A DNA stretch of 64,000 nt from Brevibacillus fulvus (GTDB taxonomy: Bacteria > Bacillota > Bacilli > Brevibacillales > Brevibacillaceae). This document shows, one piece after another, positions 25,964 through 34,410 of this stretch. Made by a program: the position numbers and the translations under genes. The notes beneath the pieces were generated by a model that saw only the letters and a list, made by a program, of their open reading frames with translations, did not search any database and had not been told where the DNA came from. The stretch's first letter is position 1. Each line of letters opens with the position of its first letter. The DNA is taken from assembly GCF_016908525.1 (NCBI RefSeq), contig NZ_JAFBEB010000003.1, forward strand, positions 186,001 to 250,000, given 5' to 3'.

Positions 25964-27505
25964 TTAGACGTTCCCGTTGACTTTAAAGCCAAGCTCTTCC
26001 AAAGCTTGCTGCAGGGTACCGACCGTCCGTGTCTGCTGGTTGAATTCAATGCCGAGATTGACCATTGTGTTGGCGATTTCCGGCCGAATTCCCGTAATAA
26101 ACGGCGTACAGCCCATCCAGGTGATACCTTTGATAATTTTGAACAAATGCTGAACAATTTCTTCATCCAAATAGGCGACCCCGGACATGTCGATGATCAA
26201 GGTTTTAATCCGCGCTGTTCCGATTTGCTCCAACACTTTTTGCTGAATGGTGTTCGCCCGGTCGTTGTCGATTGTGCCCATCAAGGGAACGATGGAGATT
26301 GTGGAAGACAACGGAATAATCGGTACGGAAAGATCGGCGATCATATCGCGCTGGCCTTTGAGCAACTGATCTTTGTATTCGGTATAGCTCATGAAAAAGT
26401 GACGTAAGAATATATCAAGCGTTGTATTGATTTGCCGCTCCAATTGGTAGAAATCTTCCGGTTTATTATGAACTTGATTCAAGCGGTCAAAGTTGTACAA
26501 AAAGTCCCATAGAACTTTGCGGATAGCCTGGAACCACTCCAGTTTGATCGCCAAATTGAGGGTGGAATGCTTCGCCCAAATCTGCCCTTCCTGTTTGCCG
26601 AAGTTGATAATGTCGTAATCTTTGTTTTCAATTAACATATGGACAAGTTTGTGGGCATTGTTGAGTAAATCAATACTGCCGATTCTTTTTACTTCACTCA
26701 ACAAGTCTTTCAAATGATAGGCTTCGGCGAGCAAGTGTTGTTCAAACTGCTCCTTATTGATGAGCAGAAATTCCTGAAGGGTTTGATCTTCGGAATACTG
26801 TAGGTTCAACTGTTTCACCCTCTTTTCTTTGGCTAGCTCAAGCGGCAACTGTATGGTAAAGGTGGTTCCCTGGTCCTTCTCGCTTTGTACTTCGATCGTT
26901 CCGCCATGCTGATAGATGGTGGAAAAAACTTGTGCCAATCCCATACCGGTACCGTCGGTTTTGGTAGTAAAAAACGGGGTACCCAACATGATCAGTTTTT
27001 CTTCAGGAATACCGATGCCAGTATCGGAAATGATGATGTAGACGGTAGTGTCCGAACAATACTGGGATATGCGAATTTCACCCTTGTCCGGGATGGCTTC
27101 AAAAGAATTTTTTAATAAATTGAACAACGCTTTTTTGATCTGATTCTTTTTTGCAAACAATTCGGTCTCGGTTTGTTTGAAATCCTTGATAATCGTGACG
27201 CGATATGTCTGATCTTGAAACAGATTCAAAATCGATTCGATTTCCGTGCAAATTTTAATTTTTTCGAAAGGCTCTTCATCCATGTCCGGCTTGGCCACGT
27301 TCAACAAGTTCTGCAATGTAACGATTGCATTGTCCAGTTCTGACTGGGCGATATCCAGATAAGTGTGAGGGGCTTGTTCCTGAAGCAATTGCAAAAATCC
27401 TTTGACGGCTGTCAGCGGATTTCGAACCTCGTGTGCGATCCCAGCTGCAATTTGGCCCACGGAAGCTAACCGTGATATTTGAAAGTTTTGTTTATCCTGA
27501 TTCAT
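25964..27505 (-). CDS. Histidine kinase fused to a C-terminal RsbR-like STAS domain
   Basis: ATG 27505 follows GGGGTGG. The 513-residue protein has no input or membrane domain. It begins at the dimerisation helix with AAGIAHEVRNPLTAVKGFL (His near 26), as in sporulation kinases. The ATPase domain has NLLKNSFEAI, DTGIGIPEE and GTGMGLAQV. From about 395 to 505 an STAS domain of the RsbR type is seen (LIIDMSGVAYLDEEIV, ITGIRPEIANTMVNLG). The linker of about 150 residues resembles the non-haem globin region of RsbR proteins only weakly. It may join phosphorelay and stressosome-type signalling. It is monocistronic. Confidence 0.82.
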   Translation of the reverse strand: MNQDKQNFQISRLASVGQIAAGIAHEVRNPLTAVKGFLQLLQEQAPHTYLDIAQSELDNAIVTLQNLLNVAKPDMDEEPFEKIKICTEIESILNLFQDQTYRVTIIKDFKQTETELFAKKNQIKKALFNLLKNSFEAIPDKGEIRISQYCSDTTVYIIISDTGIGIPEEKLIMLGTPFFTTKTDGTGMGLAQVFSTIYQHGGTIEVQSEKDQGTTFTIQLPLELAKEKRVKQLNLQYSEDQTLQEFLLINKEQFEQHLLAEAYHLKDLLSEVKRIGSIDLLNNAHKLVHMLIENKDYDIINFGKQEGQIWAKHSTLNLAIKLEWFQAIRKVLWDFLYNFDRLNQVHNKPEDFYQLERQINTTLDIFLRHFFMSYTEYKDQLLKGQRDMIADLSVPIIPLSSTISIVPLMGTIDNDRANTIQQKVLEQIGTARIKTLIIDMSGVAYLDEEIVQHLFKIIKGITWMGCTPFITGIRPEIANTMVNLGIEFNQQTRTVGTLQQALEELGFKVNGNV

Positions 27506-27715
27506 TGCCGGCAATCCACCCCATCCTTTTCATTCTTTTTCCCAATATTTTTTCATTAATTAACGAATGAAAGAGACAAAAGAGCAAAAATAAAAATTAG
27601 TTAAAGATCAAAGAAATTATAACGAAGTTTTGAACAATATGGAAGATTAGTCCAAAGGCAGGGGGGGGAATATAAGAAAAAAGACCTGTATTTGTTTGCC
27701 ACGTGTGACGCAGTG

Positions 27716-27748
27716 AAAAAAAAGAGCCAGACAAAAAGCTGCTGGCTC
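27716..27748 (-). terminator. Terminator of bioY
   Basis: On the minus strand GAGCCAG and CTGGCTC (27748-27742 with 27730-27724) form a stem followed by eight T. The interval 27506-27815 holds nothing else that I can support. Confidence 0.85.
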
Positions 27749-27815
27749 ACTTTCGCGTATATGGACAGGTTGTCCGGCCTTGCGGAACGTAGGTGGAACA
27801 ATCATTTGCCCAAAG

Positions 27816-28382
27816 CTATTGGCTTATGTGTGGCGAGGAGATCAGGCGGGCCGAAACCAGGCGTTTGCGTACGAGTACGCCGAGATAGGCAGCTAAAGCC
27901 GCTTTGATGACCCCGACCGCCAAAAACGGATAGACCCCGACCGCCAATGCTTGGCCCCAGCCCCAGCTCATCACATATTTCAGCTGAATCCAGCCGAACA
28001 GCAAGGTCACCACCATTCCGATGAGATTGGCGAGCAGAGCCGGCCAAAAGGTAAACCGGCTTTTTTCCAGAATAAGTCCGGTCACATATGCCGTTACGAC
28101 AAAGCCGGTGATAAACCCGCCGGTAGGACCGATCAGAACGGGCAGGCCGCCTTTGGCTTCACTAAAGACCGGCAGTCCGATCACTCCCATTAATATATAG
28201 ATGAGGATTGCCAGCGTTCCGTAGCGGCTGCCCAGGACAGTGGCGGTCAGACCAACCGCCAAAGTTTGTCCGGTTATCGGGACGAGCGGCAAAGGAATGG
28301 TGACTTGGGCCAGGATGGCGATCAAGGCGGCAAACAAAGCAGCCAAAATGAAATTTTTCAACCGACGGTTTGTTTCCGTCAT
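27816..28382 (-). CDS. bioY: Biotin transporter BioY
   Basis: ATG 28382 is preferred with AAGGAG eight bases before it, giving 188 residues. The protein has about six spans and the BioY hallmarks PLPLVPITGQTLAV (about 30-43) and GPTGGFITGF (about 90-99). BioY is the substrate-binding component of an ECF-type biotin importer and uses shared energising proteins not encoded here. A BirA-like operator lies upstream. Confidence 0.93.
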   Translation of the reverse strand: MTETNRRLKNFILAALFAALIAILAQVTIPLPLVPITGQTLAVGLTATVLGSRYGTLAILIYILMGVIGLPVFSEAKGGLPVLIGPTGGFITGFVVTAYVTGLILEKSRFTFWPALLANLIGMVVTLLFGWIQLKYVMSWGWGQALAVGVYPFLAVGVIKAALAAYLGVLVRKRLVSARLISSPHISQ

Positions 28383-28440
28383 GTGTAGCACTCCTTTCTG
28401 TTAACGATTCTTACCAAAAAGATACTATGAAACACCTCAT

Positions 28441-28471
28441 ATGTAAACTAATTTTTCTTTTTGGTTTACAA
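28441..28471 (-). promoter_or_regulatory. BirA-like biotin operator for bioY
   Basis: ATGTAAACT (28441-28449) and GGTTTACAA (28463-28471) form a dyad with identical TGTAAAC/GTTTACA arms, in the form seen for Firmicute BirA sites. It lies about 60 bases before bioY. Confidence 0.75.
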
Positions 28472-28545
28472 AAAACCGCCTCTGGCTGATTTTTTTGAAC
28501 AGTGATAGAATCGGAACAATTACATTGTGCAAAGGAGTACCCCAA

Positions 28546-29436
28546 ATGAAATACATGTATACTATGCTGCTGCTGTTTACCAGCTTTCTGTGGGCGGGAA
28601 ATTTCGTGGTCAGCAAATTTTTGGTTGATTATGCCTCGTCGATTACGCTGACTGACCTGCGCTGGATTATTGCTGTACTGTGCCTGGTTCCGCTGGTGTG
28701 GATACGGGAGAAACGGATTATCCCACCGGCAAAAGCGATTATCCCCTTAATTCTGATGGGAATTACCGGGGTTGTCTTCTTTAACCTGTTTATGTTTTGG
28801 GCTTTGCAGCGGACAACTTCTTCCAATGTTGGTTTGCTTTCTACCTTGAATCCGGTGTCGATTGCCTTGTTTTCGTTTTTGCTGATCAAAGAAAGGCTGA
28901 ACCGGTTTCAACTAATGGCGATGGCGATATCCCTGATCGGAGTGCTGATTGTTTTATGCAAGGGGGAGATTGGCAAATTAGTCGCTCTGCAGTTTAACAC
29001 CGGTGATTTGTGGATGGTTGCGGCGGTGGCCATGTGGGGGTTGTATTCGGTTTTCGGCAAGTGGGCGATGAAATGGGTATCGCCGATGATGTCTACCTTG
29101 TATTCCGGTTTGTTCGGGGTACTGCTTTTGCTTCCTTTTAATCTGGGTGATTTCCATGTAACGAAGGTCGATCTCACCTTTTGCCTGTCGATCTTATATG
29201 TAAGCGTATTATCTACGGTTGTTTGCATGGTGATGTGGAACATCGGGGTTCAGCGATTGGGAGCTACCACCGCAGGGATGTTTCTCAACTTTAACCCGAT
29301 TTTTACCGGCATTCTCGCCTTTTTGCTGTTGGATGAACGGCTTACTTGGCTGCAACTGGCGGGCAGCGCTTTGGTAATCGTCGGCTGTGTGTTGTTTTCC
29401 CGACTGAAAACGGCAGGCAGACAATTAAGCCATTGA
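28546..29436 (+). CDS. EamA/DMT-superfamily transporter
   Basis: The start is ATG 28546 behind AAAGGAG, giving 296 residues with ten spans in two EamA repeats. The first repeat opens with FTSFLWAGNFVVSKF (about 8-22), and the second with LWMVAAVAMWGLYSVFGKWA. The family exports metabolites or amino acids; the substrate is not predictable. It lies divergent from bioY but has no biotin-linked feature of its own, although both share the interval with the BirA-like site. Confidence 0.85.
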   Translation: MKYMYTMLLLFTSFLWAGNFVVSKFLVDYASSITLTDLRWIIAVLCLVPLVWIREKRIIPPAKAIIPLILMGITGVVFFNLFMFWALQRTTSSNVGLLSTLNPVSIALFSFLLIKERLNRFQLMAMAISLIGVLIVLCKGEIGKLVALQFNTGDLWMVAAVAMWGLYSVFGKWAMKWVSPMMSTLYSGLFGVLLLLPFNLGDFHVTKVDLTFCLSILYVSVLSTVVCMVMWNIGVQRLGATTAGMFLNFNPIFTGILAFLLLDERLTWLQLAGSALVIVGCVLFSRLKTAGRQLSH

Positions 29437-29508
29437 AGCAAACATGACCCGACCGCAAAAAGTACTTGGCGCGAATCAGGTGAGGAGGCCAGGCAACTTT
29501 TTAAAGAC

Positions 29509-29572
29509 TGACATAAAATGATTTATTAGGAATAAACCATTAGCGGTTTCGAACGAAAATCATCTTATGTCA
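29509..29572. repeat. Long imperfect inverted repeat in the leader of the WbpB-like gene
   Basis: Sixteen-base arms (29509-29524 and 29557-29572) match at 15 positions and enclose 32 bases containing a small AAACC/GGTTT stem. The ribosome site GGAAGG begins directly after the right arm. Confidence 0.75.
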
Positions 29573-29590
29573 GGAAGGGATCGCGTTGCG

Positions 29591-30544
29591 ATGAAAAAAA
29601 TTGGCATAGTTGGAGCGGGAAAATGGGGAATGAATCTTGTCCGGACTTTCCGCGACCTTGGGGAATTGGCTGCGGTTGCGGAAATGAACGAGGAGCTTCG
29701 CCTACAACTGAAAGCATTGTATCCCGAGTTAACGGTCTATGATTCCGTCCAGCCGCTTTTGCAAAGCGAAGTCGAGGGAGTGGTCATCGCTACACCGGTG
29801 CAGACGCATTATCAGATTGCCCGGGAAACATTGCTGGCGGGTAAAGATGTATTTGTGGAGAAGCCGATCACGCTGTCGGTGGACGAGGCAAGCGAACTGG
29901 ATCAGTTGGCGCAAGCGAAGCAGCGGATTCTGATGGTCGGCCATTTGCTGTTGTATCAACCGGCGGTACAGTGGATTAAGCAGTATGTTCAAGAAGGAAA
30001 CCTCGGCGAACTGTATAGCCTGCACCAGTACCGCAAACAGTTGGGACGGATCAGAACGGTGGAAAATGTGTTATGGAGCCTCGGTGTCCATGATATCGCG
30101 GTGTTGTTGGCGATAATCGGAACGACGCCTGAACGGATCATGGCAAGCGGTCATGCGATGCTTCAACCGCAGATCGAGGATGAGGTGCATCTGCATTTGC
30201 GCTTCCCGAAAGGTATCCAGGCCCATCTGCATATGTCTTGGCTGTGGCCGGTACGGGAACGCCGAACAATCTTGATCGGTTCGGCAGGGATGCTGGAATA
30301 TGATGAGCAGAAGCAAACCGTCATCAAGCATCGCAAGTATGTCGATGGGGCGTTGACGATCCAGGATGAAGGAAGCGAACTGGTGTTTCGTGGCGATCAA
30401 GAGCCGCTGACAAGAGAAGCTCTTCATTTTCTGGAATGTATGGCCAATCGTACACCTCCGCAGTCTGACGGAAAGAACGGAATGGCAGTCATCCGCGTTT
30501 TGTCAGAAGCGACACGTCTCTTGCAAAAAGGAGGGGAGGTATGA
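29591..30544 (+). CDS. Gfo/Idh/MocA-family sugar-nucleotide dehydrogenase (WbpB/WlbA-like)
   Basis: ATG 29591 is chosen over 29567, which has no ribosome site. The 317-residue product has the NAD-binding GAGKWGMN (about 7-14) and the catalytic EKPITL loop (about 90). It overlaps the acetyltransferase gene by 4 bases. In other bacteria this pair converts UDP-N-acetylglucosaminuronate to its 3-keto form and, after transamination, acetylates the 3-amino group. No aminotransferase is next to it here. The role in surface glycan synthesis is inferred. Confidence 0.8.
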   Translation: MKKIGIVGAGKWGMNLVRTFRDLGELAAVAEMNEELRLQLKALYPELTVYDSVQPLLQSEVEGVVIATPVQTHYQIARETLLAGKDVFVEKPITLSVDEASELDQLAQAKQRILMVGHLLLYQPAVQWIKQYVQEGNLGELYSLHQYRKQLGRIRTVENVLWSLGVHDIAVLLAIIGTTPERIMASGHAMLQPQIEDEVHLHLRFPKGIQAHLHMSWLWPVRERRTILIGSAGMLEYDEQKQTVIKHRKYVDGALTIQDEGSELVFRGDQEPLTREALHFLECMANRTPPQSDGKNGMAVIRVLSEATRLLQKGGEV

Positions 30545-31131
30545 GCGAAAAGGTTTACTTTGTCCATGAATCAGCCGTTATTGATCCAGGTGCACGGATC
30601 GGGGAAGGAACAAAGATTTGGCACTTTTCCCACGTGATGGGCGGAGCAGAGATCGGGAAAGGGTGCACATTGGGCCAAAATGTGTTCGTCGCCAATCAGG
30701 TAAAGATCGGCAACAATGTAAAAATTCAAAATAACGTTTCTGTCTATGAGGGCGTCGTGCTGGAGGACGATGTGTTTTGCGGACCGAGCATGGTGTTTAC
30801 CAATGTTTTAACCCCTCGTTCCGCTTTTCCGCGCAATACGAGTACGGATTATATGGCGACGATCGTCAAACGGGGAGCATCGATCGGAGCAAATGTGACC
30901 GTCGTCTGCGGCGTGACCATTCACGAAGCCGCTTTGATCGCGGCCGGAGCCGTTGTGACAAAAGATGTGCCGGCTTACGCCAAAATGGCCGGCGTCCCGG
31001 CAAGAATCATCGGCTGGGTCTGTGAATGCGGCGAGTCGCTGCAGTTCACCAATCATCAGGCAGTTTGCCCGGCCTGTCAGCGGAAATATGAACAAGTCGA
31101 TCTGCAAAATGTGCGTAAATTGGTAGAGTAG
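30541..31131 (+). CDS. WbpD/WlbB-like N-acetyltransferase with zinc-ribbon tail
   Basis: The 196-residue product is a left-handed beta-helix enzyme with many hexapeptide repeats ([44 protein letters not shown]). WbpD-type enzymes acetylate the 3-amino group of UDP-2-acetamido-3-amino-glucuronate. A C-terminal ribbon with CECG and CPAC (about 160-182) is an addition seen in some family members. It is co-translated with the dehydrogenase upstream and ends at a strong terminator. Confidence 0.85.
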   Translation: MSEKVYFVHESAVIDPGARIGEGTKIWHFSHVMGGAEIGKGCTLGQNVFVANQVKIGNNVKIQNNVSVYEGVVLEDDVFCGPSMVFTNVLTPRSAFPRNTSTDYMATIVKRGASIGANVTVVCGVTIHEAALIAAGAVVTKDVPAYAKMAGVPARIIGWVCECGESLQFTNHQAVCPACQRKYEQVDLQNVRKLVE

Positions 31132-31148
31132 AGAAAGACAGGCACAGC

Positions 31149-31190
31149 AAAAACGCAGAGGGCCTCATAAGAGGTGCCCTCTGCGTTTTT
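31149..31190. terminator. Bidirectional terminator between wbpD-like and opuC-like genes
   Basis: A perfect 15-base stem (31149-31163 with 31176-31190) with A and T runs on its two sides serves both converging transcripts. Confidence 0.92.
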
Positions 31191-31204
31191 TGGTGTTTCG
31201 CTTC

Positions 31205-32116
31205 TTACTTGATCAATCCTTGTTCTTTCAGCCATTGTTCGGCGACGTCGTCTGCTTTTTGTTTTTCCACATCCACTTTTTCATTCAGCATCGCCATTTG
31301 CTTGTCATCAATTTTGCCGGCCAGTTTGTTCAGCACATCCTTGATTTCAGGGTGCTGCTGGAGGACGTCGCTGCGCACCAGCGGAGCAGCGTAATACGGC
31401 GGGAAGAACTGCTGATCGTCTTCCAGAATGACCAGATTATGTTTGATCAACTGGCCATCGGTAGTGAAGGCATCGACGACATCCACCTCGCCGGCACTGA
31501 TTGCTGTATATTTAAGACCGGAGTCCATTGCTTTCGTATTCGTAAAGTGTAGGCCATACGTTTTTTCCAGGCCTTTCAATCCGTCATCTCGTTCGATAAA
31601 TTCCTGATCGCTGCCCAATGTTAAGGAACCGGCGTGTTCTTTCAGGTCAGAAATCGTTTTGAGATTGTACTTTTGCGCGGTTTCCTGTGTTACTGCCAGG
31701 GCATAGGTGTTGTTAAAACCAATCGGTTCCAGCCAATCCATTTGATATTGTTTCTGGAATTCTGCCTTGACCGTGTCGTACACTTTTTCCGAATCGCTGT
31801 CGGCTTGCATTCCTAAAATATTGACCAGACCGGTTCCGGTATATTCGACGTAAAGATCGGCATTGCCGGTCTTCATTGCATTGAAGCATACATCGGTACC
31901 ACCGAGAAACGGTTTAATATCGACATCCAAATCTGTGTTTTTTTCCAGCAAAATCCCAACCATGTTTGCCATAATATCTTGCTCTACGAAGTTTTTTCCG
32001 ACTACGGTAATCTTCTCCGACGCTTTAGAACCGGTTAGAGAGGAACAACCGCCCAGCACCGCCAATGACAGTGCCAAAGCACCTACTCCAATCCTGCCAA
32101 GCCATCTCATCTTCAC
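31205..32116 (-). CDS. Glycine betaine/carnitine/choline-type binding lipoprotein (OpuCC-like)
   Basis: GTG 32116 lies five bases after AGAGGA; ATG 32110 is an alternative. The product of about 303 residues has a lipobox ending LGGC (Cys near 22) and the OpuAC/ProX fold with VVGKNFVEQDIMANMVG and VEYTGTGLVNILG. It should bind a quaternary-amine osmolyte. It is the third gene of a minus-strand operon with an ATPase and one permease, under a c-di-AMP riboswitch. Confidence 0.88.
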   Translation of the reverse strand: MKMRWLGRIGVGALALSLAVLGGCSSLTGSKASEKITVVGKNFVEQDIMANMVGILLEKNTDLDVDIKPFLGGTDVCFNAMKTGNADLYVEYTGTGLVNILGMQADSDSEKVYDTVKAEFQKQYQMDWLEPIGFNNTYALAVTQETAQKYNLKTISDLKEHAGSLTLGSDQEFIERDDGLKGLEKTYGLHFTNTKAMDSGLKYTAISAGEVDVVDAFTTDGQLIKHNLVILEDDQQFFPPYYAAPLVRSDVLQQHPEIKDVLNKLAGKIDDKQMAMLNEKVDVEKQKADDVAEQWLKEQGLIK

Positions 32117-32175
32117 AAAATCCTCTCCTTCACAATCAAATGATTTACTGACAAGCATGTTCTCCTTGTGCGCAA

Positions 32176-32823
32176 TCAGCTTTTGCGGACCCGAAGTCCT
32201 TTCGGAGTAATGCGCCAATCTGTCCAGGCAAGAGCCAAATCAAACAAGATGGCCAAGACTGCCGCCGGAATGGCACCGGCAAGAATAATGCCGCTGTCGA
32301 CCATGGCAATACCGCGCAGGATCAGGTCTCCCAATCCGCCGCCGCCGATAAACGCGGCCAACGTAGCGACCCCAATTGTCATCACGGTTGCCGTGCGTAT
32401 GCCGGCGAAGATGACGGTTCGAGCCAGAGGGAGCTCAACCATCCATAGCAACTGCCTTTTGGTCATTCCCATTCCGCGTCCCGCCTCCAGCAAGGAGCGA
32501 TCCACATCCATGATTCCCGTATAAGTATTGCGCAAGATCGGCAGCAACGCATAGACAACCATCGCAATGATAGCGGGCAACGGGCCGATCCCGAAGAACG
32601 GAATCATAAAGCCGAGCAAAGCGAGACTGGGAATCGTTTGAAAGACAGACACAATTCCTAACACCGGTCCCGCCAAGAAGCGGAATCGGGTCAGCAAGAT
32701 TCCGGTCGGCACGGCAATTACGGTCGCCCAGAACAGTGAGATAATCGACAGGATAATATGCTGCCAGGTTGCATCCAAAATATCAGGCCAACGATCGACT
32801 AACGCGTTCATCACTTCGTTCAT
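32176..32823 (-). CDS. Osmoprotectant ABC transporter permease (OpuCB-like)
   Basis: ATG 32823 lies inside the 3' end of the ATPase gene (41-base overlap) and gives 215 residues, normal for OpuCB/OpuCD. It has about five to six spans and the coupling motif EAGRGMGMTKRQLLWMVELPLA. Classic OpuC operons encode two different permeases around the binding protein; only this one is present, so it probably forms a homodimer. Confidence 0.88.
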   Translation of the reverse strand: MNEVMNALVDRWPDILDATWQHIILSIISLFWATVIAVPTGILLTRFRFLAGPVLGIVSVFQTIPSLALLGFMIPFFGIGPLPAIIAMVVYALLPILRNTYTGIMDVDRSLLEAGRGMGMTKRQLLWMVELPLARTVIFAGIRTATVMTIGVATLAAFIGGGGLGDLILRGIAMVDSGIILAGAIPAAVLAILFDLALAWTDWRITPKGLRVRKS

Positions 32824-33961
32824 CCGTTTCCATCCCCTCCAAATATGGTTTTGCCAGCACATCTACCAGACTGGCTCTCGTCAACAGACCAACCAGTTTC
32901 CCGTTTGCGTCCACAACCGGCACATAGCCGTATGGCGCTCGTTGAACAAGCAAAATTGCTTCGGTAACCGGGGTCCCGGGAGCAACAGTGGTCGCTTTGG
33001 TGCGGATGACATCCCGGATCGCTGTCGATTCTTCCTGATAGCGGCTGTAAATGTCAGACGCATCGGCCATGCCGAGGAAGGTGCCTTCCTTATCCACGAC
33101 CAGCAGCCCGGTTACCCGCTTGCGGTGCATGAGCTGAACGGCTTCCGCTAATCCCTTGTTTGGCGATATGGTTACAGGGGTTTTTAGCATGACGTCATCG
33201 ACCAATTGGGAAAGATGTCCGTTGAGACGCTTATCGCCAATAAATCCTTTGACAAAGTCGTTGGCAGGGTGACGTAAAATTTTGTCGGGCGTCGCCTGCT
33301 GAATCACTTTTCCGCCTTGCATCACCACAATTTGGTCGGCAATTTTCAATGCTTCATCCATATCATGCGTGACAAAGACGATCGTTTTGTTGAGCGTTTG
33401 ATTCAAGCGGATCAGTTCATCCTGCAATTGCTCGCGTGTAATCGGATCAAGCGCGGAGAAAGGTTCATCCATCAGGATGATCGGGGGATCACTCATCAAG
33501 GCGCGGGCTACGCCAATCCGTTGTTGCTGCCCGCCAGACAGTTCGTTGGGGTAACGGTCTCGATACAAATCGGGGTCCAGGCCAACCAGCTCAAGCATTT
33601 GGTTAATCTTCGCCATATTTATCGCTGATTTGCCTTGTCGCAATCGTGGGACAAGTGCGACGTTTTCCGCAATCGTCATATGCGGGAACAGCCCAACTTG
33701 CTGAATCACATAGCCGATACTTCGCCGCAGCTCAACCGGGTTCATCTCGGACGTATCCTTGCCGTTGACGATGATTCGCCCGCTGGTCGGCTTGATCAGG
33801 CGATTGATCATTTTCATGGTGGTCGTTTTGCCGCAACCGGAAGGACCGACCAGCACGACGATGTTTCCTTTGGGAATTTCCAGGTTCAAATCTTCGATAA
33901 TCACATTGTTTTCATACTGCTTGCGGACATGCTCAAACTTGATTGCATTTTCCAAAAACAT
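32783..33961 (-). CDS. Osmoprotectant ABC transporter ATPase with two CBS domains (OpuCA-like)
   Basis: The 392-residue ATPase has Walker A GPSGCGKTT, signature LSGGQQQR, Walker B IILMDEPF and switch THDMDEA. Two CBS domains follow (about 255-315 and 318-375), as in OpuCA, where they sense ionic strength or bind c-di-AMP. It is the first gene of the operon and its leader contains a predicted c-di-AMP riboswitch. Regulation by c-di-AMP may therefore act both on RNA and, by analogy, on the CBS domains. Confidence 0.9.
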   Translation of the reverse strand: MFLENAIKFEHVRKQYENNVIIEDLNLEIPKGNIVVLVGPSGCGKTTTMKMINRLIKPTSGRIIVNGKDTSEMNPVELRRSIGYVIQQVGLFPHMTIAENVALVPRLRQGKSAINMAKINQMLELVGLDPDLYRDRYPNELSGGQQQRIGVARALMSDPPIILMDEPFSALDPITREQLQDELIRLNQTLNKTIVFVTHDMDEALKIADQIVVMQGGKVIQQATPDKILRHPANDFVKGFIGDKRLNGHLSQLVDDVMLKTPVTISPNKGLAEAVQLMHRKRVTGLLVVDKEGTFLGMADASDIYSRYQEESTAIRDVIRTKATTVAPGTPVTEAILLVQRAPYGYVPVVDANGKLVGLLTRASLVDVLAKPYLEGMETDERSDERVSRSLA

Positions 33962-34040
33962 CCCCCTCTTCCTATTTGGTAAATCCTTACAGTTAGATGG
34001 GTATAAAAATAACCCAGAAAATGGGCCAAAAATGCAGAAA

Positions 34041-34063
34041 GACCCTAAATCAAATTTAGGGTC
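34041..34063 (-). terminator. Candidate expression-platform hairpin of the opuC-like leader
   Basis: A perfect 10-base stem with a 3-base loop (34041-34050 with 34054-34063) lies between the riboswitch and the ATPase gene; the following minus-strand sequence is T-rich but not a pure T run. Confidence 0.6.
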
Positions 34064-34104
34064 AAAAATACAAATATAGAGCTCAGGAATAACAAATTTG
34101 ACCC

Positions 34105-34228
34105 ATCTAACGGCTGACGAGGTTAGCTGACGGGCTCGGGAAAGATGGTTCCCTACGAAGTATCGACACGCCCCAAAAAAGTGGTTCCCCCGCTTCTCAA
34201 TTTGTATGATTGAGAATTAAGCGTATCT
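34105..34228 (-). ncRNA. c-di-AMP riboswitch (ydaO-yuaA type) upstream of the osmolyte operon
   Basis: On the minus strand the conserved blocks appear in order: GCGGGGGAACCA, TTGGGGCGT, AGGGAACCATCTTTCC, CGAGCCCGTCAGCTAACCTC and a closing GTCAGCC. These are the landmarks of the ydaO-yuaA class. The class turns genes off when c-di-AMP is high, and osmolyte importers are common targets. The edges are approximate. Confidence 0.9.
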
Positions 34229-34230
34229 AA

Positions 34231-34259
34231 ATTATGAACGAAATCAAATCATTTGTCAA
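34231..34259 (-). promoter_or_regulatory. Sigma-A promoter of the osmolyte operon
   Basis: On the minus strand a perfect TTGACA (34259-34254) and CATAAT (34236-34231) are 17 bases apart, just before the riboswitch. Confidence 0.85.
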
Positions 34260-34410
34260 ACTTTCCAGGGGATTTTTGTTGTTTGAGTTTAGCCCATTTC
34301 CGGATTTGCAGGATTCGCCGAATAAAAATTATGACTTTAATCGGCACCGCCCAAGCATTAAAATAAGAGTAGACAATTGATTGGCACTATTTCTTCCGAG
34401 GGGGATAATC

